DNA of 64,000 bases from the NCBI GenBank assembly GCA_037200885.1, contig JBBCIN010000002.1, forward strand, positions 1-64,000, given 5' to 3'. The position numbers and the translations under genes were made by a program. The notes below the pieces were generated by a model. That model was not told where the DNA came from. It did not search any database and saw nothing but the letters and a program-made list of their open reading frames with translations. Position 1 is the first letter of the stretch; every line of letters starts with the position of its first letter. Source of the DNA: PMG-095 sp037200885 (lineage in GTDB: Bacteria; Myxococcota_A; Polyangia; Polyangiales; Polyangiaceae). This document shows, piece by piece, positions 42,549-50,930 of the stretch.

Positions 42549-43742
42549 ATGCTCAAAAGTCTGCTGATCCCAGCGGTCGTGCTCGCGCCTTTGGTGCTGA
42601 CCTTCGCCTGTGGTGGCGACAGCAAACCAAGCGCCCCGACCGGTCTGGATGCCGACCATAACGACTTGGCTGATGGCCTTGGCTCATGGGTGGATGCGAA
42701 TGGCGATCAGCAGCCGGACGCGATCGACATCAACGGCGACGGCAAGCCAGACGGCCTCGGCGTCGACACGAACCACGATGGCGTGGCGGACGCGCTGGCC
42801 CTCGACCTCGATTGCGACGGTATATACGAGTCAATCGACACCACCGGTGACGGCGTCGCTGATTTGCAGGCCGGCACCCCGATGCCGCCCGCGAGCTGCA
42901 AACCCACGAATCCGGTCACCGGCGGCGGCGTGACTGGCAGCGGCGGCGCTCCGAGCACGGGCGGTGCTCCGGGCATGGCCGGCGCCCCTGCGATAGCGGG
43001 CTCCGGTGCTGGCGGCGGCTCCACGATGCTACTCGGCACGGGCACCTTCCAAGGTAGTGGCGACTCCACGATGCAATTTGCCCAAGGCGACGTGTATCGC
43101 AACGGCGTCGGCTACATGTTCATCGCCAACGGCTGGGGTCCGAATTGGCAGAGCCAGTCCATCTCGTGGAAGGGCACCTCGTTCACGGTGAAATCCTACA
43201 GCGGTAGCGCGGGCAGCAAGGGTGAGCCTTCTGGCTACCCAGCCATGTTTTGCGGGCTGTACTCGCAAAAGCAGTCAGATCCCTGCGGCTTGCCGATCAC
43301 GATCGCCTCCGCCAAGTCGATCAAGACCGGCTGGCGCTGGAAAGCCAACGGCAACACCAGTCAGTACAACGCCGCGTGGGACATCTGGCTCGGCAATGGC
43401 GGCACCCTCTCCTCGTACCTCATGGTCTGGCAGCGCGATCCTCCGGGTCAGCAACCCGCTGGCATGAGCTCGCTCTCGGGCGCCACGATCTCCGGCTTAC
43501 CAGGCAATTGGACGGTCTGGAAAGGCACGGTCAACGGCCTGCCCATCGTCAACTACGTAGCGCCCGAGGGCAAGGATCTGAGCGAGCTCGAGTTCGACGT
43601 GCTCGACGTTTACAAAGACGCAATCAATCGCGGCTACACCTTGCCCGGTTCGCAGATCCTGGCCGTCGCGGCTGGCTTCGAAATCTGGACGGGACCGATC
43701 ACCAACCTCGTCACGGACGATTTTTATGTCGACGTGAAATGA
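42549..43742 (+). CDS. Lipoprotein with Ca-binding-like repeats and GH12-like domain
   Basis: 397 residues; ATG at 42549 starts a signal peptide ending in the lipobox TFAC (Cys21). Residues about 33-105 contain repeated Asp/Asn/Gly loops (DANGDQQPDAIDINGDGKPD, DTNHDGVADALALDLDCDG) of the thrombospondin-3/EF-hand type. A Gly/Ala/Pro linker (106-160) leads to a GH12 glucanase-like beta-jelly-roll (165-397). It can be matched by YNAAWDIWLG, NWTVWKGT, FDVLDVYKDAINRG and AAGFEIWTG. The general-acid Glu (about 377) is present, but the nucleophile position (EIMIW in active enzymes) reads SYLMVW, so Leu replaces Glu. It probably binds rather than cuts beta-glucan. The N-terminal loops may bind calcium. 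Confidence 0.8.
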   Translation: MLKSLLIPAVVLAPLVLTFACGGDSKPSAPTGLDADHNDLADGLGSWVDANGDQQPDAIDINGDGKPDGLGVDTNHDGVADALALDLDCDGIYESIDTTGDGVADLQAGTPMPPASCKPTNPVTGGGVTGSGGAPSTGGAPGMAGAPAIAGSGAGGGSTMLLGTGTFQGSGDSTMQFAQGDVYRNGVGYMFIANGWGPNWQSQSISWKGTSFTVKSYSGSAGSKGEPSGYPAMFCGLYSQKQSDPCGLPITIASAKSIKTGWRWKANGNTSQYNAAWDIWLGNGGTLSSYLMVWQRDPPGQQPAGMSSLSGATISGLPGNWTVWKGTVNGLPIVNYVAPEGKDLSELEFDVLDVYKDAINRGYTLPGSQILAVAAGFEIWTGPITNLVTDDFYVDVK

Positions 43743-43840
43743 CACACTGAGCGCGTCGCGCTCGCGCCGAAAGCATGCGTTCGGGCATCGGCGGCTCCCA
43801 GCTGCTGATGGAATGCCGCGCTTTGCGCAGAAATGCCATG

Positions 43841-43868
43841 CGGAACCGGTCCCAGATTGCTTGTCTAT
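43841..43868 (+). promoter_or_regulatory. Shared palindrome/ECF-like promoter before the 43944 lipoprotein gene
   Basis: CGGAACCGGTCCCA (43841-43854), with GGAACC, 15 bases and GTCTAT (43863-43868). It is about 90 bases before the start codon and closely resembles the element at 42424. Confidence 0.5.
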
Positions 43869-43943
43869 TTTTTGTAGAAACACCTATCTAATTCGTCTCC
43901 TCATCGCTTGAACTGGCCTGGACTCTCGGCTACAGTCGACAAT

Positions 43944-45032
43944 ATGAGTTCGGCAGTTAAACTAGTCCTGGGCGTGTCTACTTTGGCGTTTGCGGTCGGC
44001 TTTGCCGGCTGTGACAGCGGCAGCTCTGATGGCGGCGCGGCCGGCGCGGGCATCCATCCGGTCGCCGGTAGTGGGAACACCCCCGGTCAAGGCGGTAGCA
44101 CCCCGGGTCAAGGCGGCGCATCCGGTACGGGTGGCGCTAGCGGCGGGGCTGACGGTTCAGGCGTCCCGCTCAACCCGATGGACGGTTTTCTCCCCGCCAC
44201 GAGCAACCCGCTGGGTATTCAAGGCTACCTCATCTCCTATGCGGACGCCGTGTCCACGGCGGGACCCCCAGTCATGACGTCGACCCTCACTGGCGCCAAC
44301 GCCTGTATTGCAGGGGTTGCCGCGCTGGTCGATACAACGTCGGACGCATGCAAGAACATGATGTTCACCCCCCCGGCTACGGATTGCTACGGCCAGTATT
44401 GGGGCGCCGCCATCGCCCTGAACCTGAACCAGCCGCCGGACACGTCCGTGACGCCGCCGGTGGCTGGCGTCGCAGTGCCGTACGATGCCTCGCAGCTCGT
44501 CGGTTTCTCCTTCGACATCAACGGTGATTCAATGGGGGGTACAGTGCCCGCACCCAAGGATATCCGGTTCAACGTCGAGAGTGCGACCACCCAGTACTGC
44601 AACATTCCGGCCCACCAGGTCAAAACCGGGCCCAACACGTTCATGTTCACCGACCAGGTTGGCGCTTGCTACAACTACAAGGCGACGAACAACCCGCCAA
44701 ACCCAACCATCACTGCTGACGTGCAGAAGTCGCTGATCAAGATCTCGTGGCAGGTCGTGACGAACACCAGCAACTCGGTGCCGTTCGGCTTCTGCATTTC
44801 GAACGTCCGCGCCATTCTCAAGCCTGGTGCCGTTGTCGGCGCGGCGGGCGCGGGCGGCGCTAGCCCAGGCGCAGGCGGCGCCAGTGCAGGCACGGGCGCA
44901 GGCGGTGCCAGCGCAGGTACAGGCGCAGGCGGCGCCAGTGCAGGCACGGGCGCAGGTGGCGCCAGTGCAGGCGCAGGCGGCGCCAGCGCGGGTACGGGCG
45001 GCACTGCTGGCAAAGCCGGCACTGGCGGCTGA
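43944..45032 (+). CDS. Gly/Ala-rich lipoprotein with carbohydrate-binding-like domain
   Basis: 362 residues. The signal peptide ends in the lipobox GFAGC (Cys23). A Gly/Ser/Gln-rich linker (25-75) is followed by a beta-rich domain (about 80-295) with strands GFSFDINGDSM, DIRFNVESATTQYC, LIKISWQVVTN and FCISNVRAIL, resembling the galactose-binding/CBM jelly rolls of secreted proteins, with several cysteines. The last 65 residues repeat GAGGASAGT and end GTAGKAGTGG. The ATG at 43944 is used because the signal peptide begins there; an upstream TTG is less likely. It converges with the related lipoprotein on the other strand. Confidence 0.75.
   Translation: MSSAVKLVLGVSTLAFAVGFAGCDSGSSDGGAAGAGIHPVAGSGNTPGQGGSTPGQGGASGTGGASGGADGSGVPLNPMDGFLPATSNPLGIQGYLISYADAVSTAGPPVMTSTLTGANACIAGVAALVDTTSDACKNMMFTPPATDCYGQYWGAAIALNLNQPPDTSVTPPVAGVAVPYDASQLVGFSFDINGDSMGGTVPAPKDIRFNVESATTQYCNIPAHQVKTGPNTFMFTDQVGACYNYKATNNPPNPTITADVQKSLIKISWQVVTNTSNSVPFGFCISNVRAILKPGAVVGAAGAGGASPGAGGASAGTGAGGASAGTGAGGASAGTGAGGASAGAGGASAGTGGTAGKAGTGG
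44842..45029 (+). repeat. 27-bp tandem repeats encoding GAGGASAGT
   Basis: Near-identical 27-base units, some shortened to 21 bases, code for GAGGASAGT and GAGGASAGA at the C-terminus of the 43944 lipoprotein. The third-position differences between units are few, so the copies are recent or kept alike by recombination. Confidence 0.8.
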
Positions 45033-45232
45033 TCCGATAACGCGGCGCTCAGCGGAGCGCATTCTGAGCAGAACGTGGGTCACCGGCGCAAGTCAGTGGC
45101 CCACGCTGCATTTTGTATTGCTCGCCGCTCGACGTTGCGAATGGGCGAGCCGGTTCTGGTTCTCCAAATGACGAAACGGCGACCCAGCCATTCGCTGAGT
45201 CGCCGCTTTCCGCAAACGCTTAATTCAAGAGC

Positions 45233-46348
45233 TCAGCCGCCGGAGCCGGCCTTGCCGCCAGTACCAGCTGAACTGCCGCCGGAACCTGCGCTCGTCGTGC
45301 CGCCCGCGCTCGAGCCACCCGAGCTCGCGCCGCCGGCGCCACCCGCGGGCGGGCCGCCGACGAACTTGATGTCGTCGATCGTGACGTTGGCATCGTAGGA
45401 GCCTCCGACCGTTCCGCCGCTCGCGCCGCCCGTACCGGTCGTCGCGCCGCCGCTTCCGCCGCTCGCGCCGCCGGCGCCACCCTTGCCGCCGCTGCCCGCG
45501 CTTGCGCCACCGCTACCGCCGCTCGCGCCGCCGGCGCCCGAGCCGGCAGTGCCAGCAGCTGGATCCCAGTTGAACGCCCATTCCAGACCGACGACGTTAT
45601 TGCCAGTGACGGCGGCGATTGGCATGCCACCCGTCAGCTGACTGAACATCACCGTCACCACGCTGCCCCCAGCGCTGACCGGAATATCGAACGAGGAGGG
45701 GTGGCAGTCCGGATACGTGTTGGTCGGATCCGTCGGGACACACGAACCCTTCGAGTTCGCCGCGTCGATGGCGGTATTGGTGTTGGTCTGGACGCGGAAG
45801 TTGAGCGTTCCCTTCGAGCCGACGGCGCCCTTGATGTTGAACGAGACGCCCGTGTACGCCGAAGCGTCGTAGCAGGTGTTGAAGTACACGCCGAAGCCGT
45901 CGTAATCTTTGACGTTACCCTTGACGTTGAGCACCATGCCCGTGGGGTCCAGGGTGAGGGCGTTGGCTTGATAAGTGAATGTACCGCCGAGCACCCCGCC
46001 CATGAACGTGTATTGCCCGGCCGTCGTCGGGTTGGCGACGAGGTTCGAGAAATCGGTGATCACTGCGTCGGTTGGCTTGGTGTTGGCGCAGCTGAAGCCC
46101 GGGCCCGTGCCGCCCGTTCCCGCGCCGGCTGTTCCCGTGCCGGCCGTCCCAGTGCCGGCGCTGCCTGCGGTGGTGTTGGCGCCAGCCGTGCTGGGAGCGC
46201 CACCCGCACCGCCCGCGTGCGCTCCGCCCGAACCGCTGCCCGCCGCGGCGGACGGAGTACCGGGATCGCTGCTGCTGCAAGCTGCAATCGCGCCCGCCGT
46301 GAACACGGCGAGGCCTAGACCCGAGTATCGCAAATTCCGATTAGTCAT
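45233..46348 (-). CDS. Gly/Ala/Ser-rich lipoprotein with CBM-like domain
   Basis: 371 residues, ATG with GGAGG 10 bases upstream on the minus strand. Lipobox IAAC (Cys24), then an Ala/Gly/Ser/Thr linker (25-85), then a beta-sandwich (about 90-265; ITDFSNLV, GGTFTYQANALTLDPTG, GFGVYFNTCYDASAYTGVSF, LNFRVQTNTN, VTVMFSQLTGG, VGLEWAFNWDPA). This matches the carbohydrate-binding/CIA30-like module found in secreted proteins. A low-complexity insert of about 50 residues (GGASGGSGGASAGSGGKGG) separates it from a final strand pair (VTIDDIKFVGG), as in CBM11-like modules. It ends GTGGKAGSGG, very like the neighbouring lipoprotein. Confidence 0.78.
   Translation of the reverse strand: MTNRNLRYSGLGLAVFTAGAIAACSSSDPGTPSAAAGSGSGGAHAGGAGGAPSTAGANTTAGSAGTGTAGTGTAGAGTGGTGPGFSCANTKPTDAVITDFSNLVANPTTAGQYTFMGGVLGGTFTYQANALTLDPTGMVLNVKGNVKDYDGFGVYFNTCYDASAYTGVSFNIKGAVGSKGTLNFRVQTNTNTAIDAANSKGSCVPTDPTNTYPDCHPSSFDIPVSAGGSVVTVMFSQLTGGMPIAAVTGNNVVGLEWAFNWDPAAGTAGSGAGGASGGSGGASAGSGGKGGAGGASGGSGGATTGTGGASGGTVGGSYDANVTIDDIKFVGGPPAGGAGGASSGGSSAGGTTSAGSGGSSAGTGGKAGSGG
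45405..45555 (-). repeat. Gly/Ala/Ser low-complexity repeat region
   Basis: Imperfect GGASGGSGGAS units within the minus-strand lipoprotein gene interrupt its CBM-like domain just before the last strand pair. They are related in composition to the repeats at 44842-45029. Confidence 0.65.
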
Positions 46349-46439
46349 CTCTCAAACCTCCAAGCCCGAGTGGGCTGAAACTAAGGACGACACAATGTGC
46401 GCGACGGACTCCACGTTGTCCAGAACCCGGTCGACTTTC

Positions 46440-46453
46440 TGGAACCGGTCCCT
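46440..46453. promoter_or_regulatory. Shared palindrome copy (92 bases before the 46348 start)
   Basis: TGGAACCGGTCCCT, 12 of 14 bases matching the ideal TGGAACCGGTTCCA. It is in the opposite orientation relative to the gene compared with the two other genes, which a true palindrome allows. Confidence 0.45.
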
Positions 46454-46504
46454 CATCCTAAAGGCGATAATTAGAGGGCTTTACGTGGAAAGGTTACTTC
46501 AAAC

Positions 46505-46518
46505 TGGAACCGAATCCA
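46505..46518. promoter_or_regulatory. Second shared palindrome copy upstream of the 46348 gene
   Basis: TGGAACCGAATCCA, 12 of 14 bases matching the ideal palindrome, 65 bases further upstream than the first copy. Confidence 0.4.
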
Positions 46519-46679
46519 CAATGACACGTGGCAAATGGGGGCGCTGCCCAGGTAGGAATTCGCCCCACGGGGCGCTGCGCCTTAATTTGGGCTCAATTCA
46601 AGCGCTGAGCCAGGCGAGCCACCGATCGAGTCTCGCCAAACGAGCGTCCACCATTTCGGCCCACAGACCGGTCACGAAA

Positions 46680-47654
46680 TCATTGGGCCGTCCGCCCGCC
46701 CGAGTGTTCGAAGCCACGACCCGCGCGGCGCCGACGGCGCCCTTCCAGGAGCCAGACCCCGCCGCCTTTGCCGACCGAACCGATCACGCTTGCACTCCGA
46801 GGCCGAGCTCGCTCGGGGCCCGCGGCCAGGAGCGCGTAGTCCTCTCCGCCGTACAAGGCGAGCTCGAGTGCAGGGATGCCCAAACGCGGGGCCAGGGCAA
46901 GCAAGGCGGGACTGAGAGTCGCGGCCAGCGCGACCAAGTCAATCTGCAACTCGACGCCGCTCGCCTCCGCAACGTGCAACGCGTCGCCCGCCAAGCCGTC
47001 GGAGATGTCGATTGCGGCGTGCGCGCCACGCACCAACTCGAGACCCGCGGCAAGCTGCGCCTGCGGACGTCGGAACGCGCTGAGCGCGCGGCGCTCCGGT
47101 CCGCTGGTGCCGTGCAGAGTACCGGCCTGCAACAGCCGAAGGCCGGCCGCGGCCAAGCCCAGATCGCCACACAACCAGAGCTCATCGCCGACGCGAGCGC
47201 CGCTGCGCAGCAGCGGACGCTGCACGCTGCCCACGACCGTGGTCGTGACGCTGAGCTCCACGCCGCGCGCCAAATTGCCGCCCACGATTGCGCAACCCAG
47301 AGCGCGGGCGGCTGCGCGCTGGCCGCGCGCCAGCTGAGTGAGCTCGGTCGCCGCAAAATTTCGCGGGAAAATCACACTGGAGAGCGCCGCAAAGGGCGCC
47401 CCGCCCATCGCGCTGACGTCACTGGCGGCAGCCTGAAAGCTGCGGAAGCCCAGATCGGCGAGCGATAGCCAGGCGCGCTCGAAGTGCACGTGCTCGACCG
47501 CCGTATCGACCGTCCACACCCACCGCCCGGCTGACTTCAATACCGCCGCGTCATCACCGATGCCCAGTTCGAGCTTGGAACTGGGCTGGCGGAACAGCGC
47601 CTCGAGCTGGGAAATTGCCGCAAATTCCGAGAGGGGCCGCGCGCGCACCGTCAT
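46680..47654 (-). CDS. thiL: Thiamine-monophosphate kinase
   Basis: 324 residues; phosphorylates thiamine monophosphate to the active cofactor thiamine pyrophosphate with ATP. Seen: GIGDDAAVL (31-39), the ASDVSAMGGAP metal-binding loop, VGGNLARG, WLCGDLGLAAAGL, AIDISDGLAGDALHVAEASGV and YGGEDYALL, which together are diagnostic. The ATG at 47654 is chosen; a GTG nine bases upstream is possible. The C-terminus is short and basic. It is 20 bases downstream of the histidine kinase gene on the same strand. Confidence 0.94.
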   Translation of the reverse strand: MTVRARPLSEFAAISQLEALFRQPSSKLELGIGDDAAVLKSAGRWVWTVDTAVEHVHFERAWLSLADLGFRSFQAAASDVSAMGGAPFAALSSVIFPRNFAATELTQLARGQRAAARALGCAIVGGNLARGVELSVTTTVVGSVQRPLLRSGARVGDELWLCGDLGLAAAGLRLLQAGTLHGTSGPERRALSAFRRPQAQLAAGLELVRGAHAAIDISDGLAGDALHVAEASGVELQIDLVALAATLSPALLALAPRLGIPALELALYGGEDYALLAAGPERARPRSASVIGSVGKGGGVWLLEGRRRRRAGRGFEHSGGRTAQ

Positions 47655-47673
47655 GCGCGGCACGGTACACGAG

Positions 47674-49095
47674 TCAGCCGACGGTTGCGCGCCGGACCGG
47701 GATGGTGACGACGAACACCGTGCCCTTCGGCGTGTTGTCGGTAATGCGCACGGTCCCGTCGTGGCCGTCGATCAGGCGGCGCACGATCGACAGCCCGAGC
47801 CCGGTGCCGCCCGCTTCGCGGGTAGAGCTCGAGTCGACCTGGTAGAAGGCATCGAACACGCGGCCGCGCTCGAGCTCGGGGATGCCGATGCCCGTGTCCG
47901 AAACTCGAAACTCGATCGCGGTGCGCCGTGCGCTCAGAATCACCACGCCGCCCGCGTCCTCCGGGCGCGCCGCGTCGATCGCCGTGATCCGCGCCGAGAG
48001 CGTGACTTTGCCGTGCGGGGGCGTGAACTTGATCGCGTTTTCGGTCAGGTTCAAAAATACCTGCCGCAGACGCTCGGTGTCGGCCCAAATCAGCGGCAAA
48101 CCGTTCTCGACGTCGACCACCAGCTCGACTTCTTTTTTGCGCGCGGTCGGCGTCATGGTCTGCGCAACGTCGCGCAAAATGCTCACGATTTCGGTCTGGC
48201 TCTTGCGCAGACTCATCGTGCCGCTCTCGAGCTTCGACAAATCCAGCAGCCCCTTGATCAGCTGCAAGAGCTGTTCACCCTTATCGCGAATGGTCTGCAC
48301 GAACTCGCGCTGTTCACCGGTCATCTCGCCCGCCAGGCCCTCGACCAGCATTTCGCTGTAGCCGATGATCGAGGTCAGCGGCGTGCGCAGCTCGTGCGAC
48401 ACGGTGGCCAAGAAGTTGCTCTTCAACCGGTCGAGCTCCTTCAAGCGATCGAACGCGGTCTGCAGCTTGTCGTTTTTGTCCTCCAGCTCGCGAAAGCTCT
48501 CGCGAACGGAGGCCAGGTGCATGTTGCTGGTCAAGAGAGCGCGGTGGCCGCTGAACAGCAAGAGGTCGAGCGTGCGACCGAGGTGACGAGCCAGCTTGAC
48601 CACCGAGTCGTCGTCCGCGCGCGGCATGGTCCGAAACAGCTCACGGAGCCGTATGGGGTCGAGCTCTGGATCCAGCGCGAGCAACGGCGCGGGGGGTTCG
48701 ACTTGGGCGGGCGTCACGAATGGCCCGAGGATCATTCGACCGATGCGCTTGCCATCGTATTGGATGGCCGCGACAAGGTAGTGCTCACCGGTCGCGCACG
48801 GGTAGCTGGCCATGCCGTCTTCCCCGAGCGTGAGGTTCTTCACCTTTCCGGCCACTTCAGCCAGCGCAGCACGGCCGGCCTTCACCGAGTTGAGGAACGC
48901 GTACAGCGGGATCTGATCCGCGGCGTCGCCGAGTAGCTTACCTTCTTCGCTGAAAATGCGGAGCGGCACGCCGAACAAATCGTAGAAGCTCTTGACCATC
49001 TCGCCCAAGGCATCACGATCGATCAAGTCTTCCAGACTGACGCCGTGACCCAGCGTGAGCTCGTCGAAAGTCTTCGCTGCAGCAGGCGGAATCAT
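47674..49095 (-). CDS. Sensor histidine kinase with PocR domain
   Basis: 473 residues, no transmembrane helix. Residues about 20-135 form a PocR sensory domain (DLIDRDALGEMVKSFYDLFGVPLRIF, YPCATGEHYLVAAI, DGKRIGRMILGPF), which in known cases binds small hydrocarbon-like ligands. A coiled-coil (about 195-225) leads to the phosphoacceptor FLATVSHELRTPL (His234), and the ATPase domain has NLTENAIKF, DTGIGIPE and GGTGLGLSI. The partner response regulator is not adjacent. The ATG shares one base with the stop of the MglA-like GTPase gene, so the two proteins are made from one coupled message. Confidence 0.92.
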   Translation of the reverse strand: MIPPAAAKTFDELTLGHGVSLEDLIDRDALGEMVKSFYDLFGVPLRIFSEEGKLLGDAADQIPLYAFLNSVKAGRAALAEVAGKVKNLTLGEDGMASYPCATGEHYLVAAIQYDGKRIGRMILGPFVTPAQVEPPAPLLALDPELDPIRLRELFRTMPRADDDSVVKLARHLGRTLDLLLFSGHRALLTSNMHLASVRESFRELEDKNDKLQTAFDRLKELDRLKSNFLATVSHELRTPLTSIIGYSEMLVEGLAGEMTGEQREFVQTIRDKGEQLLQLIKGLLDLSKLESGTMSLRKSQTEIVSILRDVAQTMTPTARKKEVELVVDVENGLPLIWADTERLRQVFLNLTENAIKFTPPHGKVTLSARITAIDAARPEDAGGVVILSARRTAIEFRVSDTGIGIPELERGRVFDAFYQVDSSSTREAGGTGLGLSIVRRLIDGHDGTVRITDNTPKGTVFVVTIPVRRATVG

Positions 49096-49820
49096 CAACC
49101 AGCCTCCGGCCGAAGCACGTCGAGCGCGCCGCCCACACAGGCTTGTAAGATCTCGGGGATGGGCTTCGGATTGCCGAGTTTTTGCGCGACCTGCGCCAAG
49201 AACGCTTTGGAGTCGAAGCCAAATTTTTTGTTCAAGTCGTGCTCGGCGTCGAGCGCGCTCCAGGTCAAGTGCAGGAGCCCGATCATGCTCTCCACCACGC
49301 CCAAGCCGCGCGTCGCCACGGCCAGGTACACCGGCTCGCGTCCCTTGGAGGCCAGGTCGGCGATTTCCGCATCGCTGCGCACGTCCGGCATGTCACGTTT
49401 GTTGAACTGAATGATCAGCGGCATCTGTCTCAAGGTCAGCCCGTGCTGCTTGAGGTTCTCTCGCAGATCCATGAATGATTCGGTGTTGTGCTGGGTTTCC
49501 GCCGTGCGTGAGTCGGCGATGAAGGCGATGCCGTCGGCGCCTTGCACCACGAGCCGCCTCGTCGAAGCGTGAATCACCTGACCGGGAACGGTGAATACTT
49601 TGAGCCGCACGGCCAGGCTCCCCTGGTTGCGAAAGGTGAGCGGCAAAAGGTCGAAGAACAGCGTTCTGTCGTCCTTCGTCTCGAGCGTCATCAGGCGCCC
49701 ACTCGCGCCGGGCTCTGCTGCTTTGTGCAGGGCCTGCAGGTTGGTGGTCTTGCCGCTCAGAGCTGGACCGTAGTAGACGAGTTTGATCGTGAGCTCGCGG
49801 TTCACGAAATCAAGCTGCAC
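49095..49820 (-). CDS. MglA-like small Ras-type GTPase
   Basis: 241 residues, GTG start after GAGGG. G1 GPALSGKTT (18-26), the conserved RTLFFDLLPL (52-61), G3 TVPGQ (77-81) and G4 NKRD (140-143) match the MglA group of bacterial Ras-like proteins that control polarity and gliding. A C-terminal extension of about 45 residues (LDAEHDLNKKFGFDSKAFLAQVAQKLG) is not in classic MglA (about 195 residues). No MglB/roadblock gene lies next to it. Translational coupling with a PocR histidine kinase suggests that the GTPase and kinase work in one signalling path; this is inference. Confidence 0.92.
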   Translation of the reverse strand: MQLDFVNRELTIKLVYYGPALSGKTTNLQALHKAAEPGASGRLMTLETKDDRTLFFDLLPLTFRNQGSLAVRLKVFTVPGQVIHASTRRLVVQGADGIAFIADSRTAETQHNTESFMDLRENLKQHGLTLRQMPLIIQFNKRDMPDVRSDAEIADLASKGREPVYLAVATRGLGVVESMIGLLHLTWSALDAEHDLNKKFGFDSKAFLAQVAQKLGNPKPIPEILQACVGGALDVLRPEAG

Positions 49821-49910
49821 GGGACCCTCGGGATTTCCGCGCCATACGGCGCATGCTCCGCTTCACAAGTTGCGGCAAAAACGAGAAAGCTAGCCTACCA
49901 TGGCGCATCC

Positions 49911-50927
49911 ATGAGCCAAACGGCCGTTCTCGTCTGGCTTTCAGCCTCATCTGTCTTGCCTACATTTCGTGCAGACCTAGATGGCTTCGCTCACAGCCGA
50001 TTGCTGCGGCTCGAAGCCCCGCGAGAAAACGCCGCGCCCTACCGCATCGCGGCTTCGGCCTACGCGCCGGACGCCGTAGCGCAGATCGAGAGCTCGCTGG
50101 AAGAAGCGCGCAATGCCGCCGCCTCACTCGAGCAGAACCGGGCGCTCGGCGCGCTCGAGCGAGCCGAGCATGTTGTGCGCGAGCACCCGGAGCTGCCGCA
50201 ATCAGCCTGGCTGATGGCCGAAATCTTGGAACAATCGGCGGAGATCGAAAGCGCGGCGCCGGACGGCGCAGATGCGGCCAATGCGCTGCGCAAGCGCGCG
50301 GCCGCGTTGGAAGGACCGCGCGCCGCGCCCTTTTCCGATCGCGCAGCCGAGAGCGAGGCCGTGGCCGATGTTCACCCGGTCAGCGTCGAGGGCTTGGAGC
50401 CCGGGGACGCGCTGGAGTGGGACGGAATGCAGACCGAAACCACGGTCATGACGGCCGCGGGCGACCACCACGCGCGCGTCGCGCGCAACGGGCGGCTGCT
50501 CTGGGCGGGCTGGAGCAAGCTTGGCGCGGAAGAGCGACGCGTGCGCTTGCCGGTACCGGAAACGGTTGCGTGCAGCGCGGACGACATTGGGCGCGGCTAT
50601 TTTGCGGCGGGCCGCGCCGTGGCCGCCGCACACGCGCGCTGCGATAGCTACGTCTTGGCGCGCGCTCGCGCGGGCGGTATCGAGGCCGCGCTGTGCGAGC
50701 GCGAGCAGTGCGGCCAAGTCGTGATCTGGGAACAACCGCGTGAATCCCTCGCGGGCGCGGTCGATTCCAAGAAAACGATCTGGCCTTACGCAATTGCCGC
50801 CTCCGCTGGCGCGCTCTTGATCACCGGCATCGTTTTGTGGCGCGCCGGCGTGTTCGATCGTGGCGAGCCGACCACCCGTGAGACCTGGGTGTTCAACGGA
50901 CAAAAACAGATGGGCCTCAACTTCTAG
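49911..50927 (+). CDS. Exported or membrane-anchored protein, function unknown
   Basis: 338 residues from the ATG at 49911 (longer in-frame extension overlaps the GTPase gene and its promoter). A modest N-terminal signal (MSQTAVLVWLSASSVLPTFRA), then a helical section with Ala-rich repeats (SSLEEARNAAASLEQNRALGALERAEHVVREH, about 60-95), a beta-rich section (GDALEWDGMQTETTVMTAAG) that looks like a carboxypeptidase-regulatory or similar small fold, and a single helix near the end (WPYAIAASAGALLITGIVLW, about 285-305) before a short tail. Paired cysteines occur near 245-275. No family is recognised; similar proteins occur in myxobacteria. Confidence 0.7.
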   Translation: MSQTAVLVWLSASSVLPTFRADLDGFAHSRLLRLEAPRENAAPYRIAASAYAPDAVAQIESSLEEARNAAASLEQNRALGALERAEHVVREHPELPQSAWLMAEILEQSAEIESAAPDGADAANALRKRAAALEGPRAAPFSDRAAESEAVADVHPVSVEGLEPGDALEWDGMQTETTVMTAAGDHHARVARNGRLLWAGWSKLGAEERRVRLPVPETVACSADDIGRGYFAAGRAVAAAHARCDSYVLARARAGGIEAALCEREQCGQVVIWEQPRESLAGAVDSKKTIWPYAIAASAGALLITGIVLWRAGVFDRGEPTTRETWVFNGQKQMGLNF

Positions 50928-50930
50928 CGA

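Larger units (their letters stand above)
46349..46679. other. Region between thiL and the 46348 lipoprotein gene
   Basis: About 330 bases with two copies of the TGGAACCG palindrome (46440-46453, 46505-46518) and a short GC stem near 46561-46574. No gene is seen. Confidence 0.5.

Noticed and set aside
43841..43870. Sigma-54 promoter reading of the GGAACC element
   Set aside because: A GG/GC pair would be 15 bases apart here, whereas sigma-54 promoters need 10 bases between GG and GC.
44842..45555. CRISPR-like array in the repeated stretches of the lipoprotein genes
   Set aside because: Units are in-frame codon repeats without unique spacers, so they are protein repeats.
47560..48936. Plus-strand open frame (458 codons) opposite thiL and the histidine kinase
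   Set aside because: Crosses two well-supported genes and has no domain pattern.
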